From NCBI RefSeq assembly GCF_963678635.1, contig NC_087066.1, forward strand, positions 2,723,633 to 2,787,632: a DNA stretch of 64,000 nt, in the 5' to 3' direction. The position numbers and the translations under genes are program-made. The DNA is from Symsagittifera roscoffensis (lineage: Eukaryota > Xenacoelomorpha > Acoela > Convolutidae). The notes beneath the pieces are model-generated. The model worked only from the letters and a program-made list of their open reading frames with translations, did not search any database and was not told where the DNA came from. The stretch's first letter is position 1; each line of letters starts with the position of its first letter. Below, one piece after another: positions 23,934-34,294 of this stretch.

Positions 23934-26900
23934 AGAAAGTCCAGATGATGATGAAATCTTTCCTTTTATAGTAGATGCAACCACTGATAGAGGACAGCAT
24001 ATATTTTGCAAAAATTTACTATTAAATTTATTTGAACCCGGAATCAGTCCATGTAAAACAGAGTTCCCAGATGTAAAAATCAAAAGACAAATCATAGACC
24101 ACTACTTAAAAGATATATGCAACATAACACAACAGTATGGAATCTACTCCATAGAATTCACCTCACCAAACCATAATAATAGAAAATATACAATTCAAAC
24201 AGACGATCTTGATTTAGAATTTTCAAAAGTTTTTTCAGAATATATAAAAAGCATCCAATATCATAACTCACAAAGAGCAAACTCCATATTCACCAATGAA
24301 GTTTTCGCAATAATATATAGTTATATTTCGATATTAGAAAACGAAATCCCAATAACAAATGTCTCACCGACAGAAACATCTAAACATTTAAGAGTACGAC
24401 ATGAAATCACACTTATCTCTAGTTATTTAAACATCATTAAAGAAAATTTCACGAAAGACGACGTTTCACAACATACAAAACACGATCTACAAAAAATTTT
24501 GGCATGGTTCATAATAGATTATTTCACACACAATATTGATTTAATTGCACAAGCAAGAAAAAATTTTAGACCCCAAAACTCGAACGATGATACCGCTATC
24601 ACAGAACAATCAGATTATGTTTGGGACCCCGAATGGTCTCATCCCGCATTTATAAGCTTCCCACAAACAATCTCAAGTCAAGCAATAAGTACGATATCTT
24701 ACATAAGAGATTATGTAAAAGTAATACCATTAACCATTGATACAACACCATTAAACTATAATACATTTTTGCCCGATACACAAAATAATAGTTTAAACTC
24801 TACAGTTATACACAATGAAAACCTCAATGGAACTAGGAATCTTACTCAGCAAGATATCCAGACACCATCACACTTCATAAATGAAGAAATTGTACACACA
24901 ACAACTACACAACAAAGTATTTCACCAATACGCCCAAATTTAACAACACCAAGAAATACAAATCCTTCACAAACACAGGTAACCTTACAATCAACCGTTA
25001 AACCTTCGGTTGCCCCTAAATATTCACATATGGATTACCAAACATACAGACCCATGACAATACCATCAAAAACACGCAAAACATTCACTAGAAACAACTT
25101 TACAGACCATAATTATAATTATACACATCCATCAAAAACATATAATCAACCACAAAGAAATTTTAACCAATATACAAGATCTCGAAATTGGGATAACCCA
25201 ATGACCCAACCTAATTCAATAAATTTCCAAACAAATCCTCCACAGGATCACAGTGAAAATTACCCATTTTTTCAACAAAATAAAAATAAAAAACAGACAT
25301 CTTATCAAATGGATTATTTATCCTCAGATGATGATTTCTTACAACCAGATATATTTGCACCAAATACTCAAGAATATCGTAGACAAGGAATACAGAAAAC
25401 ACGTACAAATCATAGAAATTTTTCTCCACAACCAATAGATGCACAACATCAACAACCAATTCAACAACAAAATCTAATTAATACACAATCCTTTCAACCA
25501 ATTCAACAACAAAATCCAATGACTGCACACTCGTATCAAGCATCACAAATGCAAAATGAAATACCACTCCCATATTATCTCCAACAACATGAAATAACAA
25601 GAAACCAACTTTCGAATTTTTCTCAAATGCCAAATGCAGCAGAATCATTACAAATGACAATGAATCCATACCTTATGGGTGGATCATCAATAACATCAAA
25701 CAAACCTTTAATGGTTTTCACAGGAACAGACCCTGAATACTCTGTAGAAGATTATTTAAATGCAGTAACAGCAAACCTGATTTTAAATATTGGACCTGAA
25801 CCAATTAATACGCCACTACATCAAAATTGGATACATCGACGCACAGCGTTAATACAAACAACCTTAGATGGCGCAGCCCAAAAATGGTTTTCAGTACTAC
25901 CTCTAGAAATAAAATCAAACTGGAAAAGGTTTACACAAGAATTTTCAAAAATGTTTGACTCCGAAAGAAACAAACAACAACAAAGAGTTTTATGTAATGA
26001 AATTCGCAGATTACCAAACGAAACCATCAAGCAAATAGCAGTACGAATCGAAACACTAGTTCGAAAAGCATATTCATTAAATACACATGACTATAAAAAC
26101 ACAAAGATGACAGAAATCTTAATGATGACCTTAACACCACAATTAAGGAAAATAGCAATAAAAAAGAGAGCATCCCATCCTTCTTCAATTCGAGAACCCG
26201 ATTTAGATTTTCGAAAACTAGTAGACAAATTAGAACAAGCAGAAATCACGATGAAACTAGAAGAAACGGAAAATCTGAAATTACAATACGTTAACAGAAT
26301 TGAAACGACTCCCACTAATATTAATAATATACAGGAATCAGAGACAGACCTCGTTGAAAAAATCACTGAAATACTCAATATTTACGAAAAGAACCCAAAC
26401 TTTAAAGGCAAACCATCTTTCAAAAAATGGTGTAATTATTGCCGACGATACGGACATAGTATTTCCGAATGTAGACAAAAACAGCAAGACAATCAAAATA
26501 AACCTCAAAAATATAAAGAACCAAATAAATCATTCTATCAATACATGAAAAAAGATCAAAATCTACCGAACAAAACAGTCTACAGCAACAACAGTTCAGG
26601 AAAACCACTCCCGAACAATACAAATTATACAAGAAATCAATCACCATATAACTCAAGTTATAGAGGAAGATCACCAGAACGAAGAAACACGAATAATTCA
26701 TCACAAAATCAATACAATAGACCAAATAGTCGAAATAACTACTCCAGATCAAATTCAAATACACAACGATTTGTTTCTAGATCTAATTCCCAATCAAGAA
26801 ATAACTACTATCCAAACAACCAATCACGAAATTCATCATACAATAGGAATAGAAACTACTCCTATAATCGAAATAGAAGTTATTCAAACAACCGAAACCA

Positions 26901-29900
26901 GAATTACCCGAACAATCAATCAAGGAATAACTCATATAATAGATCGAACTATAACAGACCAAACAATAATTACCAAAACAGATCGCGAAATAATTCACAA
27001 AATCGACACCCAAGTTATAATAATCGTTATAGAAATTATTCCCAATCACCACACCGGAATAATAATAACTATAATAATTCTAATAATCGCCACAGAAGTA
27101 GTACACCTAAACATCAAAGACAAATCAATCAAGTACAATCTAACCCAGAAACAACATCAGACCCTCCAGGTATTGATGACACAGTAACTGATACGTTACA
27201 ACTCAATCAAATAAACTGTACATCATCAGATTCAGAAAGTGATACTGAAAACACTCTTTCTATCAATATGATAAAAGTCGAAAATGACTATGAATCTGTC
27301 ATATATGAACAACCCTTTTCATCACACATATATGAAAATCAATCAGAATTTCTTCAAAATTATTACACTACACCCATAAATTCCACACCAACGACGCAAG
27401 AAACAAATGAGATTAACACTACAAATCAAACCAATAAAAATATCAAAACAAAATGCTTGAATACAAACCACATTTATCAAAATATACAAAAAGAACAACC
27501 CAAAGAAAAAATTTGGACAATACCATTTCTCTTAGAAAGCCCAAGAAATAAAGAATTTCAACCACCAGACCTTGAAATAGATTTTTTAATTGATTCAGGA
27601 GCAGAATCAAATATAATAAACATCCCCACATGGAATGAAATAAAAACTTTACACCCAAAGCTAACACCTCTTGAAACCTCCAGTAAGTTAGCAACAGCAC
27701 AAGGATCAACATTGATAAACTACGGAAAAATCCAATTATTTCTCCTCCCCACCAGAACAATGGAACAAAGCAAAATTTTAAATAAGCCATTTAAACAAAT
27801 ATTCCATATCACTGACATTAAATATAATATCATTGGAATACCATTTATTTCGAAGTATATACCAACAATTAACATACTAAATAGTAAAATATTAATCAAA
27901 GATAAATATACAAAAACAAAAGAAACATCCTTAACATTTTTTCAAAGATTAAATAAACAACCACCATTCTTTTCAAAATTCTACCCGATATTTAACCAAC
28001 AAAGAAAACACCTAAAACCACTATCAGGAAATATCTATAATTTTTCAATCAAACAAGTTCACCAATATGATAAAGAACAAAACAAACAAAAATTTTATAT
28101 GTCAGAATTTGAATTCAAACCTATTCACAAATTTTTCAAAATCACAATCTCATCCATAAAATATTTGAAAAATTCGAATTCCGATATCATTTCCTTACAT
28201 GTCTATAACAACACACCTTACCAAGTAACATTACCTTTAGGACTTTTAGGATATTGCGAAACCAACGCTACAATATCACCAATACACGAAAAAGCCTATC
28301 GCGTAAATAATATACTCCAATTACTAGATATTTGCCAATCTACAATTCTTAATGAAGAATTATCTATAAATAAAATAATAAGTAACGAAAACAGAAATAC
28401 GGATTATTTCACAAAAACTCCATATTTCAAACCTACATTCAACATAAGTAACTACACAGAGGACCAACAGAAATTTTTAACAATGTTTAATTTCCAACAT
28501 TCACAAATAACACAAGACGAATTCGAAAAGTTAGCCAAACAGCTAATTGAATATTCATCAGTCTATGCAACATCAAAATTCGATGTTGGAAAAATCAATT
28601 CATCACTACATCTCCCGTTAAAACCAGACGCAGTTTTCAAAAAACAGAGAGCAAGTAAAGTACCAATTCACTTACATGATAAAGTGAACAGATTACTCGA
28701 CATTTTAGAACAATACAACATTATATCACCAGTAAACAAAGAAGAACAACCAAAAGGCAACACATTTATCAACCCTGTTATCATTCTAGCTAAAGGAGAA
28801 TCATTGAAAATCGTTCTCGATGCTAGATACCTCAATTCACTTATAGATGAATCAAAATGTAATTGGCCCATTGAACCAATACAAGTTATTTTAACAAAAA
28901 TAAACGGCAAATACTTTACAACCGCCGATATGAATAGTGCATACAATCAAATGCCACTAGATGAACAATCACGACGTTTAACACAATTTGTTATCGGAAA
29001 CCAACAATATGAATTCAACCGCTTATTCTATGGAATATCCATAGGACCAGCAGCATTTTCAGCTTTTATGAGCAAAATTTTTAGACCACTGATACTCAAG
29101 AAAAACGCAATCACCTATTTAGACGATGTTTTTTTGCAATCACAAACAAAAGACGAGATGTTCAATGTTTTAGAAAAATATCACCAAATACTTCAGAACG
29201 AAAATCTGAAGGCCGCCCCCGATAAATCACACTTCTTTTTGACAAGAGTTAAATTCTTAGGACATAATATAGAAAGAAAAACAATCACTCCATTGAAATC
29301 ACGCATTGACGCTATTCAAAAACTTCAACCACCAACAAATAAAAAGAAAATCCAAGAATTTCTTGGAATGTTAAACTTTTTAAGTAAATATGTTTATAAA
29401 ATGCAATTATATCTACGACCATTTTATAACATCCTTAGACAACAAAATAATTTTGAATGGAACACAGAACATCAAACACGATTTGAAGAAATAAAGAAAC
29501 TTTTAACTGAACAAATTTCAAACACAATTCCAGATTCAAATCAACCATTTTATGCAATGTGCGATGCTTCGAACTTTGGCATCGGTGCAGCACTATTACA
29601 ATCACATAATGGTACAAATAAAATGAACCTCATATCAGCAAATTCTCGATTATTCACTCAAGCAGAGCTACGACTCTCAACTCTAATGAGAGAATGTACA
29701 GCCATAATATATACACTGACAGAATATGAATTTCTGATACTTGGATCAAAACATCCAACAGTTCTATTCACAGACCATAAACCAATCATCTTTCTCTTTA
29801 CACAAAAATCTAACCCAAACCACCGAGTTTACAGATTTCAACTAATTCTAATGAAATTCCCAAACTTACATATAGTTTGGACTGCAGGAAAAAATCTTGC

Positions 29901-31587
29901 ATTACCAGACACCTTAAGTCGAAATACACCACCTGAATTACTTACACGAAAAACAACAGTTGAAATACCCAAAAACATAAAATTCTACCTTGCAGAAAAC
30001 GAAACATCACCCCGATTGGAATGCAAATATGCAGTAAAAACTGATATTGAACAATCACAAATAAATAATTTACAACATTTCCCACTTTATTTAGATTGTC
30101 AAAATAATCATTATGAAGTTGATCTACTTGGAACATCAACTTTCAAACCAATCCCATATTCTCAATGGATAAAAAATAACACCCAACAAAAACGAACAAA
30201 ACAACACCTGCCTAAGAAAGACCATTTTCCACTAATTGAAAAAGAAGATTTAACTGATAAAATAAATTTATCAGGACCACAAACAAATGATTCAAAATAC
30301 ACAATAAATCAAGTTTTTGACTTTCACGACCCACTTGATACAATACCCTTATCTAAATTCGAAATTGAAAACATTTTTCTCCCTCCAACAGAAACGATTA
30401 CAATTTCAACACTGAAACAATATCAAAATCTTGACCCGATAATTAGACAACTAAAATCATGGCACAAATATAAAACTAAACCTGTCAAGGCAGATTCAAC
30501 CATTCTAGGAAACAAAACACTCCTCCGATACTTTCGCAAATTTAACAACACAACAATTAACGAAAATACAGACCTTTTAGAGTATAACCTGAATGAATCT
30601 ACAGTTCCATGTCTCCCTTTAAGTATGATTCTTATAGCTTTTAATATTTCACATACACAAAATATTAAAGGACACTCTGGATCAGAAAAAACATATTCAA
30701 ATTTTATACAAAATTTTTACTTCCCAAATGCACCAATTTGGATAAAAGTACTATGCAATGACTGTATAGTATGTCAACTAAATAAACCTTACCCAAATCA
30801 AAAACAAATAGCACAAAAACAAGATTTTAAAGGACAAAGCTTGTACTTTAACCATCGTATCTCATTTGATACCAAAGGACCAATTTCACCTTCATCAGAA
30901 GGAAACTCCTACATTATGGTAATTGTTGACGCATTTACACATTATGTAGCACTTAACCCAGTACCACATTGTAACGCTTATTACGCTTACACAACACTCT
31001 ATGAACACTGGATAGCAAAATTCGGACTACCAGAAAATTTAGTTACAGACAACGGTACAGAATTCATAAATAATGAAATTATCACACTATGTCATTTATA
31101 TAACATTAAACACAAACCACGTACATCTCATGCACCTTGGACAAACGGCTTAGTCGAAGGTATGAACCGTTCATTACAAGAATATCTTAGATGTATCATC
31201 AACGGAAATGATACAAAATACACAGAATGGTCAACAGATGTAAAATTATTCCCATTAGCATACAATTCACAAATAACGACAACCTTACGAATGTCACCAT
31301 ATGAAATGGTTTTTAACCAAAAACCAAGAAAATCAATAATGTTCACAGCAAATGCACATAAAAATGCACAAAGACATTGCAAACCGACTAAAGATTCAAT
31401 ATGCTATAACCTACCATTACATACACATGATGAACATCATTTTCATCACCCACAAATTCTCAAATTAGCCTCCGGTACACACACCGAATGGATTTTAAAC
31501 AGAGATAAAAAGCATAACGAAATCTACCAAAAAGTAACAAAGAAATTGTTACAACGACAAAATATTAATCAACAAATTAATTGTTAA
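23908..31587 (+). CDS. gag-pol: Gag-Pol polyprotein, single frame, truncated at its C-terminus (element B)
   Basis: 2,559 codons in one frame. Residues 1 to ~600 are a long Gag N-terminal region, Gln/Asn-rich in its second half. A capsid-like region starts near 604 (TGTDPEYSVEDYL). The CCHC zinc knuckle is C842-C845-H850-C855. An Arg/Asn/Ser/Tyr-rich spacer follows (~880-1080). The aspartic protease triad DSG is at 1229-1231. Reverse transcriptase has YLDD at 1737-1740. RNase H has CDASNFGIGAALL near 1885. Integrase has an HHCC region (~2254-2290) and D2321, D2381 and E2417 (D,D35E). The final integrase part is cut off by an 8-bp insertion at about 31,582-31,589. Gag and Pol need no ribosomal frameshift here. 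Products would package, reverse-transcribe and integrate the element. Confidence 0.95.
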   Translation: MSSTHTPGEESPDDDEIFPFIVDATTDRGQHIFCKNLLLNLFEPGISPCKTEFPDVKIKRQIIDHYLKDICNITQQYGIYSIEFTSPNHNNRKYTIQTDDLDLEFSKVFSEYIKSIQYHNSQRANSIFTNEVFAIIYSYISILENEIPITNVSPTETSKHLRVRHEITLISSYLNIIKENFTKDDVSQHTKHDLQKILAWFIIDYFTHNIDLIAQARKNFRPQNSNDDTAITEQSDYVWDPEWSHPAFISFPQTISSQAISTISYIRDYVKVIPLTIDTTPLNYNTFLPDTQNNSLNSTVIHNENLNGTRNLTQQDIQTPSHFINEEIVHTTTTQQSISPIRPNLTTPRNTNPSQTQVTLQSTVKPSVAPKYSHMDYQTYRPMTIPSKTRKTFTRNNFTDHNYNYTHPSKTYNQPQRNFNQYTRSRNWDNPMTQPNSINFQTNPPQDHSENYPFFQQNKNKKQTSYQMDYLSSDDDFLQPDIFAPNTQEYRRQGIQKTRTNHRNFSPQPIDAQHQQPIQQQNLINTQSFQPIQQQNPMTAHSYQASQMQNEIPLPYYLQQHEITRNQLSNFSQMPNAAESLQMTMNPYLMGGSSITSNKPLMVFTGTDPEYSVEDYLNAVTANLILNIGPEPINTPLHQNWIHRRTALIQTTLDGAAQKWFSVLPLEIKSNWKRFTQEFSKMFDSERNKQQQRVLCNEIRRLPNETIKQIAVRIETLVRKAYSLNTHDYKNTKMTEILMMTLTPQLRKIAIKKRASHPSSIREPDLDFRKLVDKLEQAEITMKLEETENLKLQYVNRIETTPTNINNIQESETDLVEKITEILNIYEKNPNFKGKPSFKKWCNYCRRYGHSISECRQKQQDNQNKPQKYKEPNKSFYQYMKKDQNLPNKTVYSNNSSGKPLPNNTNYTRNQSPYNSSYRGRSPERRNTNNSSQNQYNRPNSRNNYSRSNSNTQRFVSRSNSQSRNNYYPNNQSRNSSYNRNRNYSYNRNRSYSNNRNQNYPNNQSRNNSYNRSNYNRPNNNYQNRSRNNSQNRHPSYNNRYRNYSQSPHRNNNNYNNSNNRHRSSTPKHQRQINQVQSNPETTSDPPGIDDTVTDTLQLNQINCTSSDSESDTENTLSINMIKVENDYESVIYEQPFSSHIYENQSEFLQNYYTTPINSTPTTQETNEINTTNQTNKNIKTKCLNTNHIYQNIQKEQPKEKIWTIPFLLESPRNKEFQPPDLEIDFLIDSGAESNIINIPTWNEIKTLHPKLTPLETSSKLATAQGSTLINYGKIQLFLLPTRTMEQSKILNKPFKQIFHITDIKYNIIGIPFISKYIPTINILNSKILIKDKYTKTKETSLTFFQRLNKQPPFFSKFYPIFNQQRKHLKPLSGNIYNFSIKQVHQYDKEQNKQKFYMSEFEFKPIHKFFKITISSIKYLKNSNSDIISLHVYNNTPYQVTLPLGLLGYCETNATISPIHEKAYRVNNILQLLDICQSTILNEELSINKIISNENRNTDYFTKTPYFKPTFNISNYTEDQQKFLTMFNFQHSQITQDEFEKLAKQLIEYSSVYATSKFDVGKINSSLHLPLKPDAVFKKQRASKVPIHLHDKVNRLLDILEQYNIISPVNKEEQPKGNTFINPVIILAKGESLKIVLDARYLNSLIDESKCNWPIEPIQVILTKINGKYFTTADMNSAYNQMPLDEQSRRLTQFVIGNQQYEFNRLFYGISIGPAAFSAFMSKIFRPLILKKNAITYLDDVFLQSQTKDEMFNVLEKYHQILQNENLKAAPDKSHFFLTRVKFLGHNIERKTITPLKSRIDAIQKLQPPTNKKKIQEFLGMLNFLSKYVYKMQLYLRPFYNILRQQNNFEWNTEHQTRFEEIKKLLTEQISNTIPDSNQPFYAMCDASNFGIGAALLQSHNGTNKMNLISANSRLFTQAELRLSTLMRECTAIIYTLTEYEFLILGSKHPTVLFTDHKPIIFLFTQKSNPNHRVYRFQLILMKFPNLHIVWTAGKNLALPDTLSRNTPPELLTRKTTVEIPKNIKFYLAENETSPRLECKYAVKTDIEQSQINNLQHFPLYLDCQNNHYEVDLLGTSTFKPIPYSQWIKNNTQQKRTKQHLPKKDHFPLIEKEDLTDKINLSGPQTNDSKYTINQVFDFHDPLDTIPLSKFEIENIFLPPTETITISTLKQYQNLDPIIRQLKSWHKYKTKPVKADSTILGNKTLLRYFRKFNNTTINENTDLLEYNLNESTVPCLPLSMILIAFNISHTQNIKGHSGSEKTYSNFIQNFYFPNAPIWIKVLCNDCIVCQLNKPYPNQKQIAQKQDFKGQSLYFNHRISFDTKGPISPSSEGNSYIMVIVDAFTHYVALNPVPHCNAYYAYTTLYEHWIAKFGLPENLVTDNGTEFINNEIITLCHLYNIKHKPRTSHAPWTNGLVEGMNRSLQEYLRCIINGNDTKYTEWSTDVKLFPLAYNSQITTTLRMSPYEMVFNQKPRKSIMFTANAHKNAQRHCKPTKDSICYNLPLHTHDEHHFHHPQILKLASGTHTEWILNRDKKHNEIYQKVTKKLLQRQNINQQINC
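31204..31581 (+). other. 378-bp tract identical to element A 7,774-8,151
   Basis: Every base matches element A across this tract, whereas sequence on both sides differs at many sites, mostly third codon positions. The tract ends exactly where B carries the extra TGTTAAAC. It looks like a recent gene conversion or reverse-transcription template switch with a repair scar; a paralog misjoin in the assembly is the alternative. Confidence 0.85.
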
Positions 31588-32138
31588 ACTCACGTTTTAC
31601 ACCAGCTTCCGATTTAAAAATTGGAACATTTGTTTTAATACCTAATTTTAATACTCAAAAAGGAATTTCTAAAAAATTACAACCCCTTCGAAAAGGACCA
31701 TACCAAATAATTGCAAAACCCACTGATGTCACATATAAAATTACCGACTCAAACAAAAAAGAAATCGTTCAACATCGAAACAACCTATTACCTTATTACC
31801 CAAAAGAATACGCACTCCGCGAATTAACTCAATTATATTCTTTCACAGGATTAAAAATCATTCAAAATGAACCACATCTGAAAAACACAGAACAAAATGA
31901 TAACCCCACCGAAAATCAAAACACAAAACCAATCGCCACCAAAATCAATACACAAAACCATAAAGAATCACCAAAACAAAGAAAAAATAGAAAAATGACC
32001 GAACAAATAATACCCCAAGAACAAATCGACAAATCAGAAAATAGAAAAACAACAAGACTCCGAAATCAACCACGTAAAAACTATAAAATATTCATCCCCC
32101 AATCTAAAATTTTAAAGAAAGTAGAATTTCAAAAGTAA
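31581..32138 (+). pseudogene. Integrase C-terminal segment, out of frame (element B)
   Basis: It continues the integrase after the 8-bp insertion (TGTTAAAC). It starts in effect at SRFTPASDLKIGTF and contains the GPY/F-type motif LQPLRKGPYQII, typical of Ty3/gypsy integrase C-termini, then a basic, low-complexity tail ending KVEFQK. In element A the same segment joins in frame (INQRFTPATV). As it stands the product lacks a path to translation except by frameshifting. Confidence 0.85.
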
Positions 32139-32736
32139 TTTTAACATTATACTTCACAATCTTGAAACCTCTGAAACATTTTTCATTTACATTTTTCAAA
32201 ATAACATGCTGACAAGTACGCAATAATTCTAGTTCAAAATAGACCAATAGGATTCATCCAATCCGTCACTTTCTCTAACTCAAACTAAGACCAATTAGAC
32301 GAATAATATAGAACTCCAGGCACATCTATAACTATAACTTTACGACCTCCAGGTCAAAAATAAGCAAACCACTCCAACTTGACAACTAAAATAAATATCA
32401 CCATAATACCGTACCCCTCCCTTATCTAATAACCCAAAGATCAACAATATTTCCCCAACTCAGACCACGAATACCCCCAAAGCAAATTTGTTAACTTAGC
32501 CTAAAGTAACAAAATGAACATTTTAATTAGCCTAAAGTATAAAAATCTCACCATACCCCGGATCATTTGACAAACAAAAATAAAGAAAAAGACGACCTCC
32601 CAGTCACAATGAAAATTGCCCCCAACAATTTTTTACAGAACTCAACCCACTTGTCAAAAAACTAATAAATAATCCGACCACACTAGAAAATCGCCTCAAA
32701 CAGCAAAAAATATTCGACCAAGAGATCATTTCTTAA
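32139..32736 (+). promoter_or_regulatory. Conserved non-coding gap between pol and the membrane ORFs (element B)
   Basis: No ORF of note. It shares conserved blocks with A 8,706-9,314: ATAACATGCTGA, TTCTAGTTCAAAAT, CTCCAGGCA, CCAGGTCAAAAATAAGCAA, CTAATAACCC followed by AGATCAACAATAT, two TTAGCCTAAAGTA-like copies, and AATAATCCGACCACACT. Conservation is block-like, as expected for RNA or splice signals and not for coding sequence. Confidence 0.45.
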
Positions 32737-32967
32737 ATGCTCTTCTCTCAATCAGTTACTCAAATACTCATAAATCTTAAACATTTTTTTACAATACTTG
32801 AAACCTTTATAATATTTCTTTTTGATATACTTGAATCTTTTCTAATAATCCTAATCATTTTTTGTAACATTTTTTTAATTTTCTACACTATTCTCGAACT
32901 ATTCCTCCAACTTTCCAAAACCCTTGATTATATCCACAGGTACGATTTATACAACTTGTCTAAATGA
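32737..32967 (+). CDS. 76-aa hydrophobic ORF (element B)
   Basis: Two long hydrophobic stretches (about residues 12-32 and 35-55) end in YIHRYDLYNLSK. The C-terminal IHRYD is kept in A. Its stop codon overlaps the next start as ATGA (32,964-32,967), a layout suited to termination-reinitiation. A CAG|GTACGA sequence near 32,938-32,946, also present in A, is a possible splice donor inside the ORF. No family is recognised. Confidence 0.45.
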   Translation: MLFSQSVTQILINLKHFFTILETFIIFLFDILESFLIILIIFCNIFLIFYTILELFLQLSKTLDYIHRYDLYNLSK

Positions 32968-33152
32968 TACGAACAATTTTCAGTAGAACTGATATCTTTT
33001 TATTGTTTGTAATTTTCATAACATTTTTATCATCCCTCATTTTGACAATATGTAAATGTATAAAGAAAGCAATCTTCACATTTGCCCTAGCAACAATACT
33101 TCTAATTCTTTTTTTGGAAGAATACTATAATAAACATAAACCTTCCCACTAA
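32964..33152 (+). CDS. 62-aa membrane protein ORF (element B)
   Basis: The length and layout equal the A copy at 9,592-9,780. The N-terminus is MIRTIFSRTDIFLLF, followed by a first hydrophobic span, a basic CKCIKKA turn, a second hydrophobic span, and the tail EEYYNKHKPSH. Differences from A are mostly conservative, indicating constraint. It starts on the ATGA overlap with the preceding ORF and is followed after five bases by the long ATG-less frame, here in another frame. The function is unknown; a small hairpin-type membrane protein is the plain reading. Confidence 0.55.
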   Translation: MIRTIFSRTDIFLLFVIFITFLSSLILTICKCIKKAIFTFALATILLILFLEEYYNKHKPSH

Positions 33153-33157
33153 AGTAA

Positions 33158-34294
33158 CAATTCAAAAATCTATCAAAAATTGCTACCCAACAGTCACAGA
33201 ATCAGTCTTCACCGACATCATCCCAAGATAACCAAACACCACCTTCAACTACTCAAAATCCTCAAACATCTACACGAATTTCTTTTCAAGACAATCCATA
33301 CACTTTTGAAGAACGACATGCTCGTTTATCAGAACCACTAGAACCAGTTCAACGACAAGCACCTCTAAGCGAACCAACATATAACCTATACCCAACACTA
33401 CCACAAGAACTAAGTAGAATAAGAAATCCTAGTCAAAACCAAAATACAGTCGAAATAAATAGACAAATTATACATCCTCGACGAAACAGAAATTTTCAAA
33501 CTCCACGAGTTCATTTTGATATACCTCAATCCCCATCACAAAACACTCCAGAAAATCCCATTGGTATATTACCAGAAACCCCTACGCTTCTTTCACAACG
33601 TAGCACCTCAAGCCTACCATCAGATTACTTAGGTTCAACACCAACATCTGAACAAATACGTGAAAATCCCTTTAACCCCCCAAACCAGGCATCACGACTA
33701 CCATATTGGACAACACATTCATTTACACAAGGTGAATTAAATTTAGTCAATAATCCAATAGATATTTCTACGGATACAACAACATCCTCATCACTACCAG
33801 AAACATTATCACTACCATCAACACCATCAATAAGCCAGATTTCACCACCACCTTTTAACTTAAATTTTCCAAATAATCTCGACGCCAGATATCGAGAACA
33901 ATCATCAATAAATATTCCTTTAAGACTAGATTGGAATACATTTACAGCACCTCCACCATTATTTGGACAACATCAAGAAAGTAACCGCCTTCATAACTGG
34001 GCACTTAATAGATTACAATATCGCCAAGATATTCACAACGATATCCGTGATCACAATATTCAAATACTCCAACAAAACAGTTTACAATTAAAGTTTGAAA
34101 TCACAGTTAAGTTAAATAATATTACCCAACATCCCTACCCATTAAATCCACCTAACATAACAGCTCAATCATTACCACCACCGTTTATAACTACTGAAGT
34201 AATATACAAATACGACAGATATACCAAAAACACAATTGGCTACATTACATTTTATAATCCATACTCAGGATTATCATACACATGTATATTCTAA
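33158..34294 (+). CDS. ORF without ATG, 378 codons (element B)
   Basis: The frame is open from just after an in-frame TAA (33,155-33,157) to the TAA at 34,292-34,294, with no ATG anywhere. The N-terminal ~220 residues are Pro/Ser/Thr/Gln-rich (for example PETLSLPSTPS). The C-terminal ~140 residues are well conserved with A: LRLDWNTF, APPPL, NWALNRLQYRQDI, LKFEITVKLNN, YKYDRYTK, YITFYNPYSGLSYTCIF. Many codons differ from A only at the third base, which is strong evidence of translation in the past. It overlaps the env start by 13 bases. It may be reached by splicing from an upstream ATG exon or by a non-AUG start. The family is unknown. Confidence 0.6.
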   Translation, partial: QFKNLSKIATQQSQNQSSPTSSQDNQTPPSTTQNPQTSTRISFQDNPYTFEERHARLSEPLEPVQRQAPLSEPTYNLYPTLPQELSRIRNPSQNQNTVEINRQIIHPRRNRNFQTPRVHFDIPQSPSQNTPENPIGILPETPTLLSQRSTSSLPSDYLGSTPTSEQIRENPFNPPNQASRLPYWTTHSFTQGELNLVNNPIDISTDTTTSSSLPETLSLPSTPSISQISPPPFNLNFPNNLDARYREQSSINIPLRLDWNTFTAPPPLFGQHQESNRLHNWALNRLQYRQDIHNDIRDHNIQILQQNSLQLKFEITVKLNNITQHPYPLNPPNITAQSLPPPFITTEVIYKYDRYTKNTIGYITFYNPYSGLSYTCIF

